Positions 23,496 to 36,009 of a stretch of DNA of 64,000 nucleotides are shown here, one piece after another. The notes under the pieces are model-generated. The model made no database searches, had not been told where the DNA came from, and saw only the letters and a list, made by a program, of their open reading frames with translations. Both the position numbers and the translations under genes were made by a program. Positions within the stretch are counted from its first letter, which is position 1, and each line of letters begins with the position of its first letter. Source of the DNA: Ignelater luminosus (taxonomy: Eukaryota > Arthropoda > Insecta > Coleoptera > Elateridae); assembly GCA_011009095.1 (NCBI GenBank), contig VTPC01004878.1:94632-158631 (forward strand), given 5' to 3'.

Positions 23496-26249
23496 AGTTC
23501 TTTTCCAAAGGTAACTCAGATTTGAATACTTTACACAATAAAGTACAAAGAACACGGGTAACTATTGAATAAATCTGACACATGTTTCAAATTATTTAGT
23601 ATCGTCAAGGGCAATTTAGTTTAAAAAGTAAATAAACAAGTTGTCTTGGGACTTGGTTGCTAGAGTGATCTTCAGTCTATTTGCTTTTTTGTTTACGCTA
23701 TAATTCCAAAAATAGTGTTTTGCAGAAATGTGCTTGTCCCATCTCTGATAAAAATATGGACAGATTTGTAAGATAGTAGATAGGTTATAGTTATTATGCA
23801 ACTCACATCGCGCATTTCGTCTGTTTCACATCCCACTTTATCTCTGAATCTGAAATGAAGCTTTGACATTCTGTATCTCGGTTCTCGGATGCATGACAAT
23901 TTTTTAAAAGTCAAGTTGCTTTTATGTAGTGTATAGCTGTATAGCGTGTCTCGCACAAGTCCTATTAATACTAAAATGGAAAGAAGCTGAATTCCCCATT
24001 TTATTGCATCACTAATATTTATTAAAGATAATGTAATGAAATGTTATATTTAAAAAAAAACTCTCAGGCTAGAGGGACAAGTAGAGGTAACCATTTGTTA
24101 AATTTTATATTTTTATGAGACCATTAGACGACGCTTAAACTGCTGCATATAGTCTGCAATCGGCAGTAGCTTCAATGTTGGGGTAATTACCACAGCACTT
24201 AAATAATACATATGATAAGCCACGTTCACCTAGTTCAGTAAGTGCACTGCAATAATTACATTGCCCTCAAATATCAAATACACGCTGGCTGAATCTACAT
24301 GAACTACAATTTTGCTATGAAAATACCACACAATTTTCGTTATTAAAATATAGAAATGTCTGAAAGCTTTTAAGTAGTAATGGTGTTATATAAATAGATA
24401 TAATAAACTTTCATGTCACAAAATTAAATTATTGTGTCAATGTTTAGCAGGAAAAATGCCAAGAAAACTCAAAACTTAAACTGGAAAAAAACATAATAGA
24501 AGCTTGTTTGGTTTATAGAAATTGCTCTTTTTAATTTTTATACAGGGTGTTTTATAATTGATGCAGATAAATGATAAACAAAAACTAGAAAAAAGCATTT
24601 ATAAACTTCTTTCCAATATACAGGATGTTCAGATACAGCAAAGAAAGGTACAGTAGCGTTTTGATAAAATCTCGAAAATTTAATCGTCTGAAGTACTCGA
24701 AAGATCTGAAATAAACAAAAAAAAATAGACTTGAGAATTTTTGTAGGCTCTCATTTATTTTCACTATCACTGTCAACTTTCATCATTAAGCACAGTATCA
24801 AAAAATTATTAGAATAAAGATTAAAACAAAATTTCGTATTTTGCTTGATGTTATACTAAAAGAGTTTAAAGTTTTTAGAAGAAGAAGTAACTTTTAATAA
24901 AAAAGAAAGCTTTTGTAACCCCGTTAAATTTGGCTAATTTAAAAACTTCAATCGTCCTGAAAAACCCTGCTGATCTAAAAACTACAAGCGCTACGGGAAC
25001 AGCACGGAAATCTCGGTACGAACCCGTCTTAATTGTCATGAAATATTAAACGGGTGTGTGCACATACAAAATTTACAACGGTTTACTGATAGTCAGCATC
25101 TCAGATATTCGGAAATTTTAGATACCTGTCAATACCTAAGAAAGTTCTTTATTACTGTGGGGTATTTTATTTTTGTATAAATCTAACAATACATACAGAT
25201 TTCAGTCGAAAGATTAAACTTCTAGAAATCAATCTTTACTATTTTTCATATTGTCTAAAAAACGAATGTCAGAGACTTGCACTATCGGTATAATATTGGT
25301 GTTGTATCCAATTTTGAGCGATTGTTTAAATTTAGAAAAAAATAAGAATTACTGTATAACTTTGAAAATTTTTATCTCAAGAAGAATGTAAAAAAGTTGC
25401 TTTCGAAATCCTTTGTTTATTAGAGGATACATTTCTATTTTCTTTCTGCTTATTCGTTGTAAGACTTAAAGAACAACAATAAATTTTTATTTTTTTGCAC
25501 CGAACTAGATGATTTAGAAAAAGGAAAGGAACGGAAGAAATGCAAATGTTTCTCATTAGTCTTTCTCAACTGATGCCAGATATCATTTGTCAAGAGACCG
25601 GACGATGACGGTGACTCTTCGTTAATTTCTTATTCTTATTAAACCGTCATGCTGAGAAAAGACATAATGAAGAAAACTCTTGCTTTAGGGTACCTTATCT
25701 ACTAGGTTTCTGCGAACTTTGGCACATTGTTTCCCTAAGTTCTAAGTTTGTTCATAAGCAACTTAAGCTAAGGTCTTTGAACATAAAATTTGTCAAGATA
25801 TTTTTATGAAGTTTAGATATTTTTGGTTTACATTTGTAAAAAAAAAGTTTATTCCTCTAGTAAAATTTTTTTTATATATCCTTTAATTCTTCTGAGAACA
25901 ATTAGAATGTTCTTTAATATTTTTTTAAATTAGAAATTGTCTTGCCTCATTCAGTGTCTTAAAGTTTACGATAGTAAAGTGCGTATCGACTCGTCATAAT
26001 TACAAAAGCAATTTGCATGCCAAAAACTATACTTTCGTGATATATTAACAACTGTTTTGGTTGGTTTATCATCAACGCAAGGGAAATCGGAAGTTTTCAG
26101 ACGATTACCGACTCGAGACCTGCCAGGGCAGCAGAACCACTAATGCAGATATCTGTGCACTACCACATGTTACGCGGAACTGATGGAAGTAAAGAAAGTA
26201 TTATACTGATTTCTAAATGAAGGGGTTGGCTTAATCAGCTGCGAATGGC
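23496..26249. other. AT-rich non-coding stretch
   Basis: No gene was recognised. There are TACAGGGTG at 24,541 and TACAGGATG near 24,619 in the same orientation, and a copy of the short dispersed repeat at about 25,961-26,005. Overlapping short frames at 23,616-23,956 (-) have no family resemblance. Confidence 0.4.
25961..26005 (+). repeat. Short dispersed repeat, copy 2 of 3
   Basis: The core TACGATAGTAAAGTGCGTAT is followed by CGACTCGTCATAATTAC. It matches 17,886-17,935 and 30,983-31,030. Confidence 0.4.
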
Positions 26250-26960
26250 AAAAAGTGGATGCTCTACATCACGATAAATGTTAGGATATCTGTAGATTTC
26301 CTATTTTTTATAAAAAAATGTCTTAAAAATAACAGAAGGATCTTCAATCAATATCTTAGGTTCTGTTTCATGTTGATCTTTGGCAACCGTAGAAGACGTT
26401 ACCTGTCCATTGATTATTCTTAGGAGAAGGTAGAATTTGTAAGATTTTGTTGATGCATCTGAAAACAGTTTTGATCTTATTGTTTGATTTCTCTTTCATT
26501 CTAGCCATTGTCAAGAACGATATTCTGGATATAGTCTGACTCTCTCTAAATATTGATGCGTTCCCAGACAGATGAAGTGGCAGATGATGGTGAAAATCAG
26601 GTTTTTGCTATGTGTATCTAGTCTGCACTCCAAGACTGCTGCCAAGTAAACATAAAAATGGTAGAAAGTCATTATCCCTGCATTTTTGCTGTTTGAACGA
26701 TTCAGAAATTGAATCCAATCTTTGTGTTTCTATTTGGATTAAACAGATGTCAAATAACGGCTTTTAAATCAAGCACAAAAGCCTCAGTGAAGAGAGACAC
26801 GTGACATCAAAAATGACCAAAAGATCTCCCACTTCAAGGATAGATTTGGGTATCACAATGGTGTAGAGTTCAGGTTTCAGTATAATCCGCCAAGTAGATA
26901 ATTCGAATCGGTTGAAGAGGAATATTGATTTTGTTGATTTTTGAAAGGCCCACAGTCTTT
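26250..26960 (-). mobile_element. Possible DIRS-like retrotransposon fossil
   Basis: Minus-strand translations show scattered resemblance to the reverse transcriptase and RNase H region of DIRS-type tyrosine-recombinase retrotransposons, including a block like the LGF..N..KS.L.PS region and an LFSDAST-like match to the RNase H start. The sequence is heavily broken and the matches are short and in different frames. No terminal repeats were seen. I regard the RT-element call as likely and the DIRS call as tentative. Confidence 0.35.
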
Positions 26961-29380
26961 TGATTTTAAAGAATTTGATTGATTAATATCTTGAGGCAAC
27001 GTTCTGATGATCAAAGTGATTTCTGGTTCAATCCTAGAGATGGAAAGGAAAGTATGCTCCATCTTGCAGAAGTGAAGCAAAAGTTTATCAATCAAAATTA
27101 GAGTGATTTTGATTTAAGATTTCATGTTTTGATATGTTTGAGAAACTTAGAAACGTTAATGAAATCAAAAAACGTATTGTAAATACATCGAATAATTACA
27201 AAACAGTTAACTAAATTATCAATAATAATTATCAGACACGAAACAAAGTCCCAACTGATTTGTAAAATAAATCCACATGGTAGTTTTTAATCAACTTGTA
27301 ATTCAAATGTAATTGATTTTTGTAATAACACGAAAAAACTATTAAAACGCAAATATCAGTAAATCATTATGGATTATTTGTTTTAAATTGGTATATTACT
27401 TTATCAGCTGTTTATATTACAAATATTTGTTCAACATTGGTCATTTTGACCGAAGATACTCAATTGCAAATTATATATTTTCAGAGAACAATATCGAGGA
27501 TATGCGTGAACATATTTAGAGTTTTTATTGTTATTCATTTTTTCTTAAAACAAAGTTTGATAAAAATATTTGGTTAGTTTTTCCCAATAAAAATTCGTTC
27601 TGCTTCCTCCGCGTTTTTTTTGCGTAAAATCAGCGTATCCTAAGTTTTTCTTATTCCCCTTAATCTAAAAATAAGCAAGACGGTTTATAAAAAAGCTTCT
27701 TCCTCGATCTCTTCGCTCGATGATTCTGAAATCTGTAACAATTACTTTTAAAAGGAGAATTTAATTCTAGCGCTCTGAAATGTCTGAATATCTCCTTGAA
27801 CAATCGATACAAGAACATCGTTTATGTCGAACGGCCTCCAGAATTCATACCGTGCATATAAGAATAAATTCCAACAACTTTAATTGCACGGCTCAATAGT
27901 AATTTAGGCTGGAATGCATAACAACCATAGCACATCAATCAATAATATACCTCGTTTCGCAACCACAAACTTTTTGGGTTAGTCAGCTCGCTAAAATTGG
28001 AATTTAACTCACAGAGTAAGCTGTATCGTTCCAAGTTGAAAAGGAAAAAGTCCTTTCAAAAGGCGTCTTGGAGGTCGTGATGTGTTCTCAAGTTTTACGA
28101 CTATTGATATTGGACTAACTGACCCTTCATTATAATCCTCGAATCTCCATTTTCATGAAGGTAGGATCGACTACGGAATCTTAGCTTTGTCCTTTGTTAG
28201 GACGACTTTAATGAGAAGCCTCCCTTACAGCTGAAACACTAACGTTGCCATTAAATTTTGATATTATACGTTATCCTAACGTTCATGCCTTTACAGCTCG
28301 ATATTTAGGATAGCCAAAAACACTAACGTGAATTATGTACACCAAAATTATTTTAGAGGTCATGTTTATAACTTTCATGAGGATGGAATGACCTAAACCG
28401 GTTCTTTGTTCAACCTTTGGTCGAGAATTTGTAAAAAGGTTGCAACTTTTAAATCTCTTCTTTGCTGAGTGATAATGCGTTCGTTTCTGTAGGTAAAAAC
28501 CTTAAGTTGAGCGTTAACTCTGAAGTAAAAAGGAATAACTAATGAGGGTCGTGTGTACAAGATGTTTTTTGCGATTTTACCTATTGAAATCATTCCAATT
28601 TTGATCCTTTTTGTACACAGCTTTTTATGTCTTATTAGAGCGCACCGCGGAATTACAACATACATATGCAGATGTGCGACGTTAGACATATCAAAAAATA
28701 AATAAAAATTTAATTTTAATTTTATACGTGTTCTATGAATCACGAATTTACGTAAACCCGCAATAAAAAGCAAATAGTAACGATATTTCCCTTGAGCTAT
28801 TTACATTGGCCTGCTACGTTTTGCAAATTATCATGCACTTTAATATATCCTTATTACATGAATAATGCATTTCGTAAATAAAACAAGCATTTATTTACCC
28901 GAAACGCTTAAAAACACTTTGTAGTTAAGTGAGATAAATGGGAATGTTCTATGGCTTTTCACGTAAACGATCTTGGAAATAAATTGACACTTTAACGTAA
29001 GTAGAGCTTGTTTACTCGTTTTGCCTGTACTACTTGTAATTCAAGTAGAACCTAAAAAGCGGAACATTTGCATACTACCACTGTTTAAGTATCAAGATCA
29101 ATTTATAAAAATGTTACCTTTATGTTCGACGTAACTTTCTTTTTTTTTGCTTCAGAAACAATTGTGTTGTATTTATAACTGCTTTGAATTCATAAGTGTG
29201 CTGGCACACTCTTAACCAATGAAGCAGAATCTTACACAGTTGGGGTAATAAAAAAAAGTGTTGACACTTATTACTTGAAATTTCCTGATGCTTCAGTAAT
29301 TAATTGATAAAAAGATCCAAAATAACATAACTGCAATATTTGTATTTGTAAATTGTAAGCAATTCAAGTTCGACGCTCTA
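26961..29380. other. AT-rich non-coding stretch
   Basis: No gene was recognised. A 126-codon minus frame at 28,393-28,773 is the longest; its translation has no family resemblance and no splice or promoter context. About 27,700-28,300 is slightly less AT-rich but shows no domain. Confidence 0.4.
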
Positions 29381-30648
29381 CGAGGGTCGTTTGAAAAGTC
29401 CGTGCAAAGTCAGAGAGATGGTACTACTGGGGTATATCGAGGTTATGTTTAGTTAGTAGCATCTCTTGGAAGAACACACACCAAGTTTCAGCCAGATCGG
29501 TCTATTTCTTTGTGTTTGGCATTCGTTTGAATCGAGGAAGTCGAGTGATTTTTAAAAAATGGACGAAAAAGAATTTCGTGTGTTGATTAAACATTACTTT
29601 ATGAAAGGCAAAACGCCTCAGGAGACTAAAGAGAAGCTTGATAAACATTATGGTGGCTCTGCACCTTCGATTACAACAGTTTATAAGTGGTTTCAAAATT
29701 TTCGGAGTGGCCATATGGGCACAAGTGACGCTGAACGTTCTGGACGCCCTGTTGATAAAATCCATGATATGGTGATCGATGACAGAAGAGTGAAGGTGCG
29801 TGAGATTGCTAGTGCTGTAGGCATCTCGAATGAACGGGTACATAATATTTTGCATCAACATTTGGACATGACAAAGCTATCCGCAAGATGGGTGCCGCGA
29901 TTGCTCACGCTTGACCAAAAACGAAATCGTGTGAAGTGTTGCAAGGACGGTTTGCAGCTGTTCCAGAAGAATCGGCAGGACTTTAAACGTCGTTTCGTCA
30001 CTGTGGATGAAACATGGATACATCACTACACTCCTGAGACCAAAGAACAATCTAAACAATGGGTTACCAAGGGGGAATCTGCGCCAAAAAAGGCAAAGAC
30101 CGTTCCTTCGGCCGGAAAGATTATGGCGACTGTCTTTTGGGATTTGCACGGAATAATCCTCATCGACTATCTGGAAAAGGGTAAAACTATTACAGGTGCA
30201 TATTATTCATCGTTATTGGACCGTTTAAAAACCGAGCTGCAAGAAAAACGCCCACGATTGGCCCACAAAAAAGTCCTTTTCCATCACGACAACGCACCAG
30301 CTCACGCCTCAGCAGTTGTGGTCGCAAAATTAATGGAAATAGGGTTCCAACTCGTTTCACATCCCCCCTATTCTCCAGACTTGGCTCCCTCGGACTACTA
30401 TTTGTTCCCCAATTTAAAGAAATATCTGGCGGGAAAAAGATTTTATTCAAACGAGGAGGTGATTGCAGAAACGAATGGCTATTTTTCAGACTTGGACAAA
30501 TCCTATTATTCAGAAGGGATCAACAAACTAGAGCAGCGTTGGACGAAGTGTATAAACCTAAAAGGAGACTATGTTGAAAAATAAAAATGGTTTACCCCAA
30601 ACAATTAAGTAGTTTTTATTTTTGCACGGACTTTTCAAACGACCCTCG
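29381..30648 (+). mobile_element. Near-intact mariner transposon
   Basis: A 1,268-bp element bounded by perfect 28-bp terminal inverted repeats (29,381-29,408 and 30,621-30,648) that begin CGAGGGTCGTTTG. It is flanked by TA at 29,379-29,380 and 30,649-30,650, the target duplication of the Tc1/mariner superfamily. Its length and layout (178 bp before the transposase start, about 64 bp after the stop) are normal for mariner. Identical ends and an unbroken transposase frame mark it as much younger than every other element in the window. It lies in AT-rich non-coding DNA and interrupts no recognisable gene. Confidence 0.97.
29559..30584 (+). CDS. Mariner transposase, open, with apparent linker deletion
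   Basis: The 341-residue transposase catalyses cut-and-paste transposition in the nucleus by binding the terminal repeats as a paired helix-turn-helix protein and cutting with a DDE/D nuclease fold. The start MDEKEFRVLIKHYF is the usual mariner N-terminus. The first helix-turn-helix is about residues 1-55, the GRP linker motif is at 62-64, and the second helix-turn-helix about 70-105. The inter-domain motif is WVPRLL (111-116; WVPHEL in many relatives). The catalytic aspartates are D150 (VTVDETW), D244 (HHDNAPAH) and D279 (YSPDLAPSDYYLF), giving the exact mariner D,D34D spacing. After GRPV the text jumps to DKIHDMV; Hsmar1 as I recall it has about eight more residues there. That suggests an in-frame 24-bp loss between the two DNA-binding motifs. 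Family length is usually 345-350. Confidence 0.96.
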   Translation: MDEKEFRVLIKHYFMKGKTPQETKEKLDKHYGGSAPSITTVYKWFQNFRSGHMGTSDAERSGRPVDKIHDMVIDDRRVKVREIASAVGISNERVHNILHQHLDMTKLSARWVPRLLTLDQKRNRVKCCKDGLQLFQKNRQDFKRRFVTVDETWIHHYTPETKEQSKQWVTKGESAPKKAKTVPSAGKIMATVFWDLHGIILIDYLEKGKTITGAYYSSLLDRLKTELQEKRPRLAHKKVLFHHDNAPAHASAVVVAKLMEIGFQLVSHPPYSPDLAPSDYYLFPNLKKYLAGKRFYSNEEVIAETNGYFSDLDKSYYSEGINKLEQRWTKCINLKGDYVEK

Positions 30649-32189
30649 TATAAATTACATTTTAAATTTATTCCTACAAGATTGTTTTTTCAGATAAACG
30701 TGCCGGTATAATCAAAATCTTAAAGGTCGTTGGATAAAGATAGTTTGTAGTTACAGAACATCTTGTCCAGAATTTACAAGAAACGTTTGGCAAAGTAAAA
30801 ATCAATATTTCGCAACGAATATTAATTTAACAATAAAAGTCAATTTTATTAACTCAGTTGAGGTAGCAAGAGTAAACCGATCTAGTTCACTTTAAAGTAT
30901 TCAAGTTAAATAAAAGACTTTCCGCACTTACGTAGGCATATTTAAAATTTTGTTTGGTATTTCTCTTTTATAAGCTTATTTGCTAAAGATTTCATTAGTA
31001 AAGTGTGTTCTAACTTGTCACGAAATGGATAATTAAATTACAAAAAAGATTTGTTAAATAAAACAATAACGGTGTGTTTGAGGGGACGATTCGGTCTTTC
31101 ATCGAAGAGCTAGCAAGGATTAATATTTATGGGCTCATATTTGGTGAACGCAGTTAATTCTGCTGTTTTGTATTTGCTAGCATTTTTATTCTTTAGCTCT
31201 GCTATATAATTTGAAGCTTGGAACGTTAAAGTCTAGTCCTGCAGGTCTAGTCTGTCGGCACATCAGGTCGTCCTGGGGAAAACTGCGCATAGCGGGCTTA
31301 ATTAGAAACTAACTTTGTGTTTGTAAAATTTATTTTAATTTTATAGTTAGGAATATGTTAAGAATAATTTATTTGGAATTCTTGTTCAATGCCTGAAAAA
31401 CTTTTTAAAAATTTTCTGCTCTAGCAATAGACTGTAACATTTCTTCCTTAACAAGAGATCGGGACAGACGAAAGAAAACAAAGTGTGGAATTTACAAAGA
31501 GAGCACTTAGCAAAAAGCTATTTTCCAAAAAGTTGATCATACGAAGATCAACCAATTTGTTTGTCGAAAAGGAAATGCAGGCTTCACATCGAAGATCGAA
31601 TAGGCTGCTTCAGAAAAGAAATATTAGTTGTAATTTAGATACAAGGCAAAGCTATTAACAAATTTCAATTTTGTTCAAATGAATTCATGATGTGTTTTGA
31701 CCTAATTGATTTACATTTGTATATAAAGGTCTTCTGAGACAAACTGTACAATTATTCGAAAGAACAAGCTGAAACTTTAATACTGAGCAATGTCTTGTCT
31801 TTGAATCAATTAAAATTAAATTCGACTTGGTCAATTCAAAATAGATGCCGTTTGGATTTTCTCGTCTTGAAAACCCTGCATCAATCGGGACAGCCAAGTT
31901 AATACTTTAGAAATTTTTGGAAAATTATTTACAAGTAGTAACACCTTTAAGTAGTCTGTTAGAAAATATTTTATAGAAATATAAAAGAAGCCTTTTTTTT
32001 TCTAGAATAAAGGTCTTACCAGATGCAAGTAGTCAAGCTGTAGGCATTTTATCACAAAAGCATATAAAATGGGTTTTTATTCATTATGCACTTCAGTAAA
32101 GCCACAACCAAGAATTAGTCAAATTGATACCACATATACCGAACCAATCATCTCATAAACTGATATCCTAAACTTTATCATCTTTTATA
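30649..32189. other. AT-rich non-coding stretch
   Basis: No gene was recognised. The stretch holds the third copy of a short dispersed repeat at 30,983-31,030. Around 31,200-31,310 the sequence is slightly less AT-rich but has no open frame of note. Confidence 0.4.
30983..31030 (+). repeat. Short dispersed repeat, copy 3 of 3
   Basis: The core TTCATTAGTAAAGTGTGTTC is followed by TAACTTGTCACGA. It matches about 17,886-17,935 and 25,961-26,005. After it, AATTACAAAA is shared with the copy at 25,961. Confidence 0.4.
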
Positions 32190-32438
32190 TACAGGGTGTC
32201 AAGGTTAAACACCTTAAATATTCACCACGGTTAGGAATATCTAATTAATAAAATCCTGAAAATAGTCAGAGAATTTCATATCTAAGGCATTAGAAAAACA
32301 AATTATTTAAGGTTAAGGTTAAATTCTGACATTTCAAGATAAGATTTTGTTTTATTCGAAGAGAAAATTACAATAGTACCTTCTGCCAAAATGATTCAAA
32401 GATGAGTCCTTCTGCTAATTTCAAGAACACCGTGTATA
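32189..32438. repeat. Possible short element bounded by TATACAGGGTGT ends
   Basis: TATACAGGGTGT at the left and ACACCGTGTATA at the right are inverted copies with one mismatch, about 250 bp apart. No target duplication was established and the interior has no gene. Another related end, TATACTGGGTGTCC, lies at about 32,726 in the left-end orientation. This could be one member of the TACAGGGTG family or a coincidence of two neighbouring copies. Confidence 0.35.
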
Positions 32439-34634
32439 TCTCAATGTAACTTATACCAATATTTTAAATATATTGTTGTTTAGCTTTTGTGCATTCAGTT
32501 ACACGATGAAACTATTACATCTGTAAGAGATACAATGATCTACTGCAAATTCGTTTATTTCTAGCACATTTTTTCAAATTGTTAGATAATTTTAAATCCA
32601 CTCCTGGATACTCGGTACAACATAGTTCTTTTTTTAAAAATCCTGACTCTTGGGACATCATATTTGACTTCGTTTACATCTAGAACAATATAAAAAAGTG
32701 AAACTTTTAAAAAACAAATTTTGTTATACTGGGTGTCCAGGTTTAGATCTTATTTTTATTATTAAATTTAATAAAAATCCTCGCATTAAAAAATTGTTCC
32801 TAAATCCGTTTTTATGTTAATCTAATATGCTAAGCCTTATTTCGTTTAATGTAGTTAGTATCTAGAGGTTTCTAAGATATTTCACACTGTCTCTGTAAAA
32901 ATTCTAACAAACAAGTCTACGATTACACAAACAGTACATTACATTAACTAAAATAAACTGCTGTAGTTCCAACTTTATACTGCAATTACACACACGTAAC
33001 ATAGCTTGTTCATTAAAAGTTCCATGATGGTGTGGTAATTCGTGAATTTCGAGATATATAATTAAATTTGGTCAATAGCTAAAGTTTTTAAAGTTTATTT
33101 TATTCTTTTTTGCAATTAACGTTGCGGTATTAAAATTTTCCAACTTCGAACCTACCGTAGCATCGCTAACTTCATACGCTGCAGGCAGTGAATTATGTTT
33201 CCCAATGTATATTTCCGGAGTAAACTGCGAATGGAGCAGGAGATCAAATAACCGTTTCGTCAGTATCCAAATCTCGATGGTGTACTACGACAAAATTCCG
33301 GTCGTGCATTTCAAATATTGGAATAATTAATTTTATAGCTCTACTTTTATACGCCCTAAAGTTTTAATGACTTTTCTAGGAGACTGACAGATGACATGTG
33401 CGAGAGTTTATGAGTCAAAAGCTTCTGCAGGTGCTGCGGGTGTCATTCAGCACGGATATGCAAAGGTGTTACATTTCATAGAATTTAAGGTCACCTTTAA
33501 GGGTATTATAATAAAGTCTGACATTTTTGAGGTGGAGTAGCCTATATAGCTAACTAATCCATATTGCGCAGAAGGATCTAATGACCTTAAGAATCACGCG
33601 TTGTCTGTTCGGCCACCCAATGCGTAAAGGGAACCTCACATATGTTTACGACAGCAATATTTTAGGCACCCAAAAGGGCTGACAAACCCATAATCAAGTG
33701 TGCACGACGTGTGTAATCGTTGCGATTGTGTTAGGTGCCTACGCATTTTCATTTCTTTACGGGAAATATCATTGTTTTCTATTACTTCTGCTTTATTTTC
33801 TAAATTGAATATGAGCATTGTGTGCAGAAAACTCATTTTCTTCTCTTATTGTTTCTTTAATTCAAGTATGATACTTGAAGTTTTACCCGTTTTTGGTTAG
33901 TTTTATCTGTATTTATAAAAAAGGAAAACAAATTAAAACCGTCTTAATTAGAATCTTGAATTTTTTTACGGTAATACAGGGTGGGTACAGGAATTAACAA
34001 GATATAAAGACGTAACATATAAGAATTTATAAAAACTCTCAGGCAAGGAAATTTTTTATATTCTCATTGCGTATGTAACATATTACAACAGATTCAAAAA
34101 TCTGTTAATTTAGTTAGAAAATTTAAATAAATTTCTTTTTAAAAAACATTTGCCAACAACGTGCAACCAGCAATCGGCAAATTAAACACTTACTTCTTCC
34201 AAGAATTCCTTTTACTTAAACAAATATACCTAGTTAAGATACCGTTTAATACTTTGACAGTGATCAAACAATGTGCCGGCATACTCAAGGATTAAAAGTT
34301 CGTTGGGTGAAGTGTTCAATAGCGCAATGTAAAACAACCCGTAGATTAGTAAAAATTCTGCTTTGAAAATCTATAATTCTGGTGGACAAAACTCAGCAAT
34401 TAATTAAAAAAGTCAGTTTATTGCTTGAAACGGCAAAGCTCATAAATAAATTAAGCCAAGCTATGCTAAACCCATCTGATATTTTAAGTTATGTCCATTC
34501 ATTTTTTCAATTTCATTAATTAGATTGTTAATTAAAAGTTAATGTTGTTGTGGCGTAAACGATTAAAAAAAAAATACATTCACGCGATAAATTAACTCGG
34601 ACTGTAAATAATAATAATAATGATGGTTACTTAC
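32439..34634. other. Non-coding stretch
   Basis: No gene was recognised. TACAGGGTG occurs at 33,975. About 33,120-33,740 is somewhat richer in G+C with more CpG, but open frames there (66 codons on either strand near 33,640-33,900) are antisense to each other and have no family resemblance. Confidence 0.4.
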
Positions 34635-34842
34635 CTTTGAAGAGGGGCTCGTAAGGTTGAAGAAATGGGACCAAGATACAGACGAACACACAGTGTAAAA
34701 CAAACAATTATCGAAATTAATACGATAACCCGGGGTGCGCGTTACTTGGACATGCACAACACTTGTGTGTTCTTGGGAGGCAAGAAGACAACTCTAGGGG
34801 ATGTGGAATTTAAAAAATGGGAATGGACCGTAGGAGGTGGGG
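34635..34842 (-). other. Candidate spliced exon, untranslated or unknown
   Basis: On the minus strand this 208-bp block is preceded by a good acceptor (AATAGCTTTTCAG) and followed by a consensus donor (CAAAG then GTAAGTAAC). It is less AT-rich than its surroundings. All three minus frames across the full block contain a stop, so it is not a simple internal coding exon. It could be a non-coding or 5' untranslated exon: a frame starting with ATG at 34,757 is open through the donor (MHVQVTRTPGYRINF...). On the opposite strand a 70-codon frame (34,665-34,877) is also open, so strand is not certain. No protein family was recognised. Confidence 0.35.
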
Positions 34843-36009
34843 CTGAAAAGCTATTATATTTACAGTCCATTTCATGAACAAAAAAAGAATTTTTTTTTCT
34901 TAGCAAATAGTAACGAACAATCAAGTATTATTAATTAATTAAAATAAACAAAATTATACGTATATGTATCTTAAATATTTATTTACAACTAAACTTAACA
35001 GTTGTATTTGCATATTTAAAGCATAATGATGTATCTAAGCTAATTTATTCGAAATTCCTGTCATGAGCTTGCATTTGGAACAAGTTATTAATACTAATTG
35101 TTGAAATCTCCTCTATTTCAGAACTTTGTTGTCTGAACTCTGTTGTTCACTAGACGGATTAGCATTTGTTTTCATGTGTGAGACGTATTTTGTGTATTTA
35201 TTATTTTGACAAGCGGTTGTTACTCCTACTACACATCAAAGAGTATTTATTGTTTACCAACGCACAGTGTAATCCAAGATGCAAATGTACACAAAACAAT
35301 GCCCAATGACTACCTTTGGTCATATGAAGACAGTGGACTATTTACATAACTCCTGGAAAGTCTACATCTTATGGACTGATTACCACATTTTGCTTGTTCT
35401 AAATAAAAAAATTGCCGCTGTGCCTTATTTGTGAAAGTACATAATTATTTTATTCTAGCGGTTACATCCCTTACAATCCTCACTAAGCACGAAATGGAAT
35501 TAGAATAGGGAGTAGATGAAATTACGACAAATCAAAACGTGAAAAGAAACTCTGACGAACAGACCATGATGATAGTCTATGATAGTCAGCATATCCATAC
35601 TGATACAACTCAAAGTTTGAAGTCGGCGGGGCGAATATGTGTACTATTCCAATAACAAAAAGACAAATCTTTGAATTCGTCAAGTTGGTAGTTGTCTGTA
35701 ACATTTTTATATATACCTATTTGGTTACAAAAGCGAGACCTAAGAGTTGAGTTTTGGAACATGACTTTGCTAAATGTAAGTAACACTGATCTTTCTAAAA
35801 ATACTTTATAAAAGACTCCATTGATGTATGTATTGTGGAATTGTCCCTCTGATACAGAGAATTAATAATTGATGGTTATGTAAATTGTTTAAGTCGAAAT
35901 TCGATCAGTAAAAGCCACAAAAATGTTGATATAAATATTTTCCCACACCTAGCATGTGCCGCGACTTTCAGCTGATGAAAAACAGAATCGACACCTAACA
36001 ATTTTTTTT
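34843..36009. other. AT-rich non-coding stretch
   Basis: No gene or element was recognised between the exon-like block and the LINE fragment. Confidence 0.4.

Noticed and set aside
28393-28773. 126-codon minus-strand open frame
   Set aside because: It is the longest unexplained frame, but the translation shows no domain, signal peptide or family resemblance, and there is no splice or promoter context. A chance frame is the simpler reading.
29502-29861. 119-codon minus-strand frame overlapping the mariner, and smaller ones at 29,877-30,149 and 30,190-30,450
   Set aside because: They are antisense shadows of the transposase gene.
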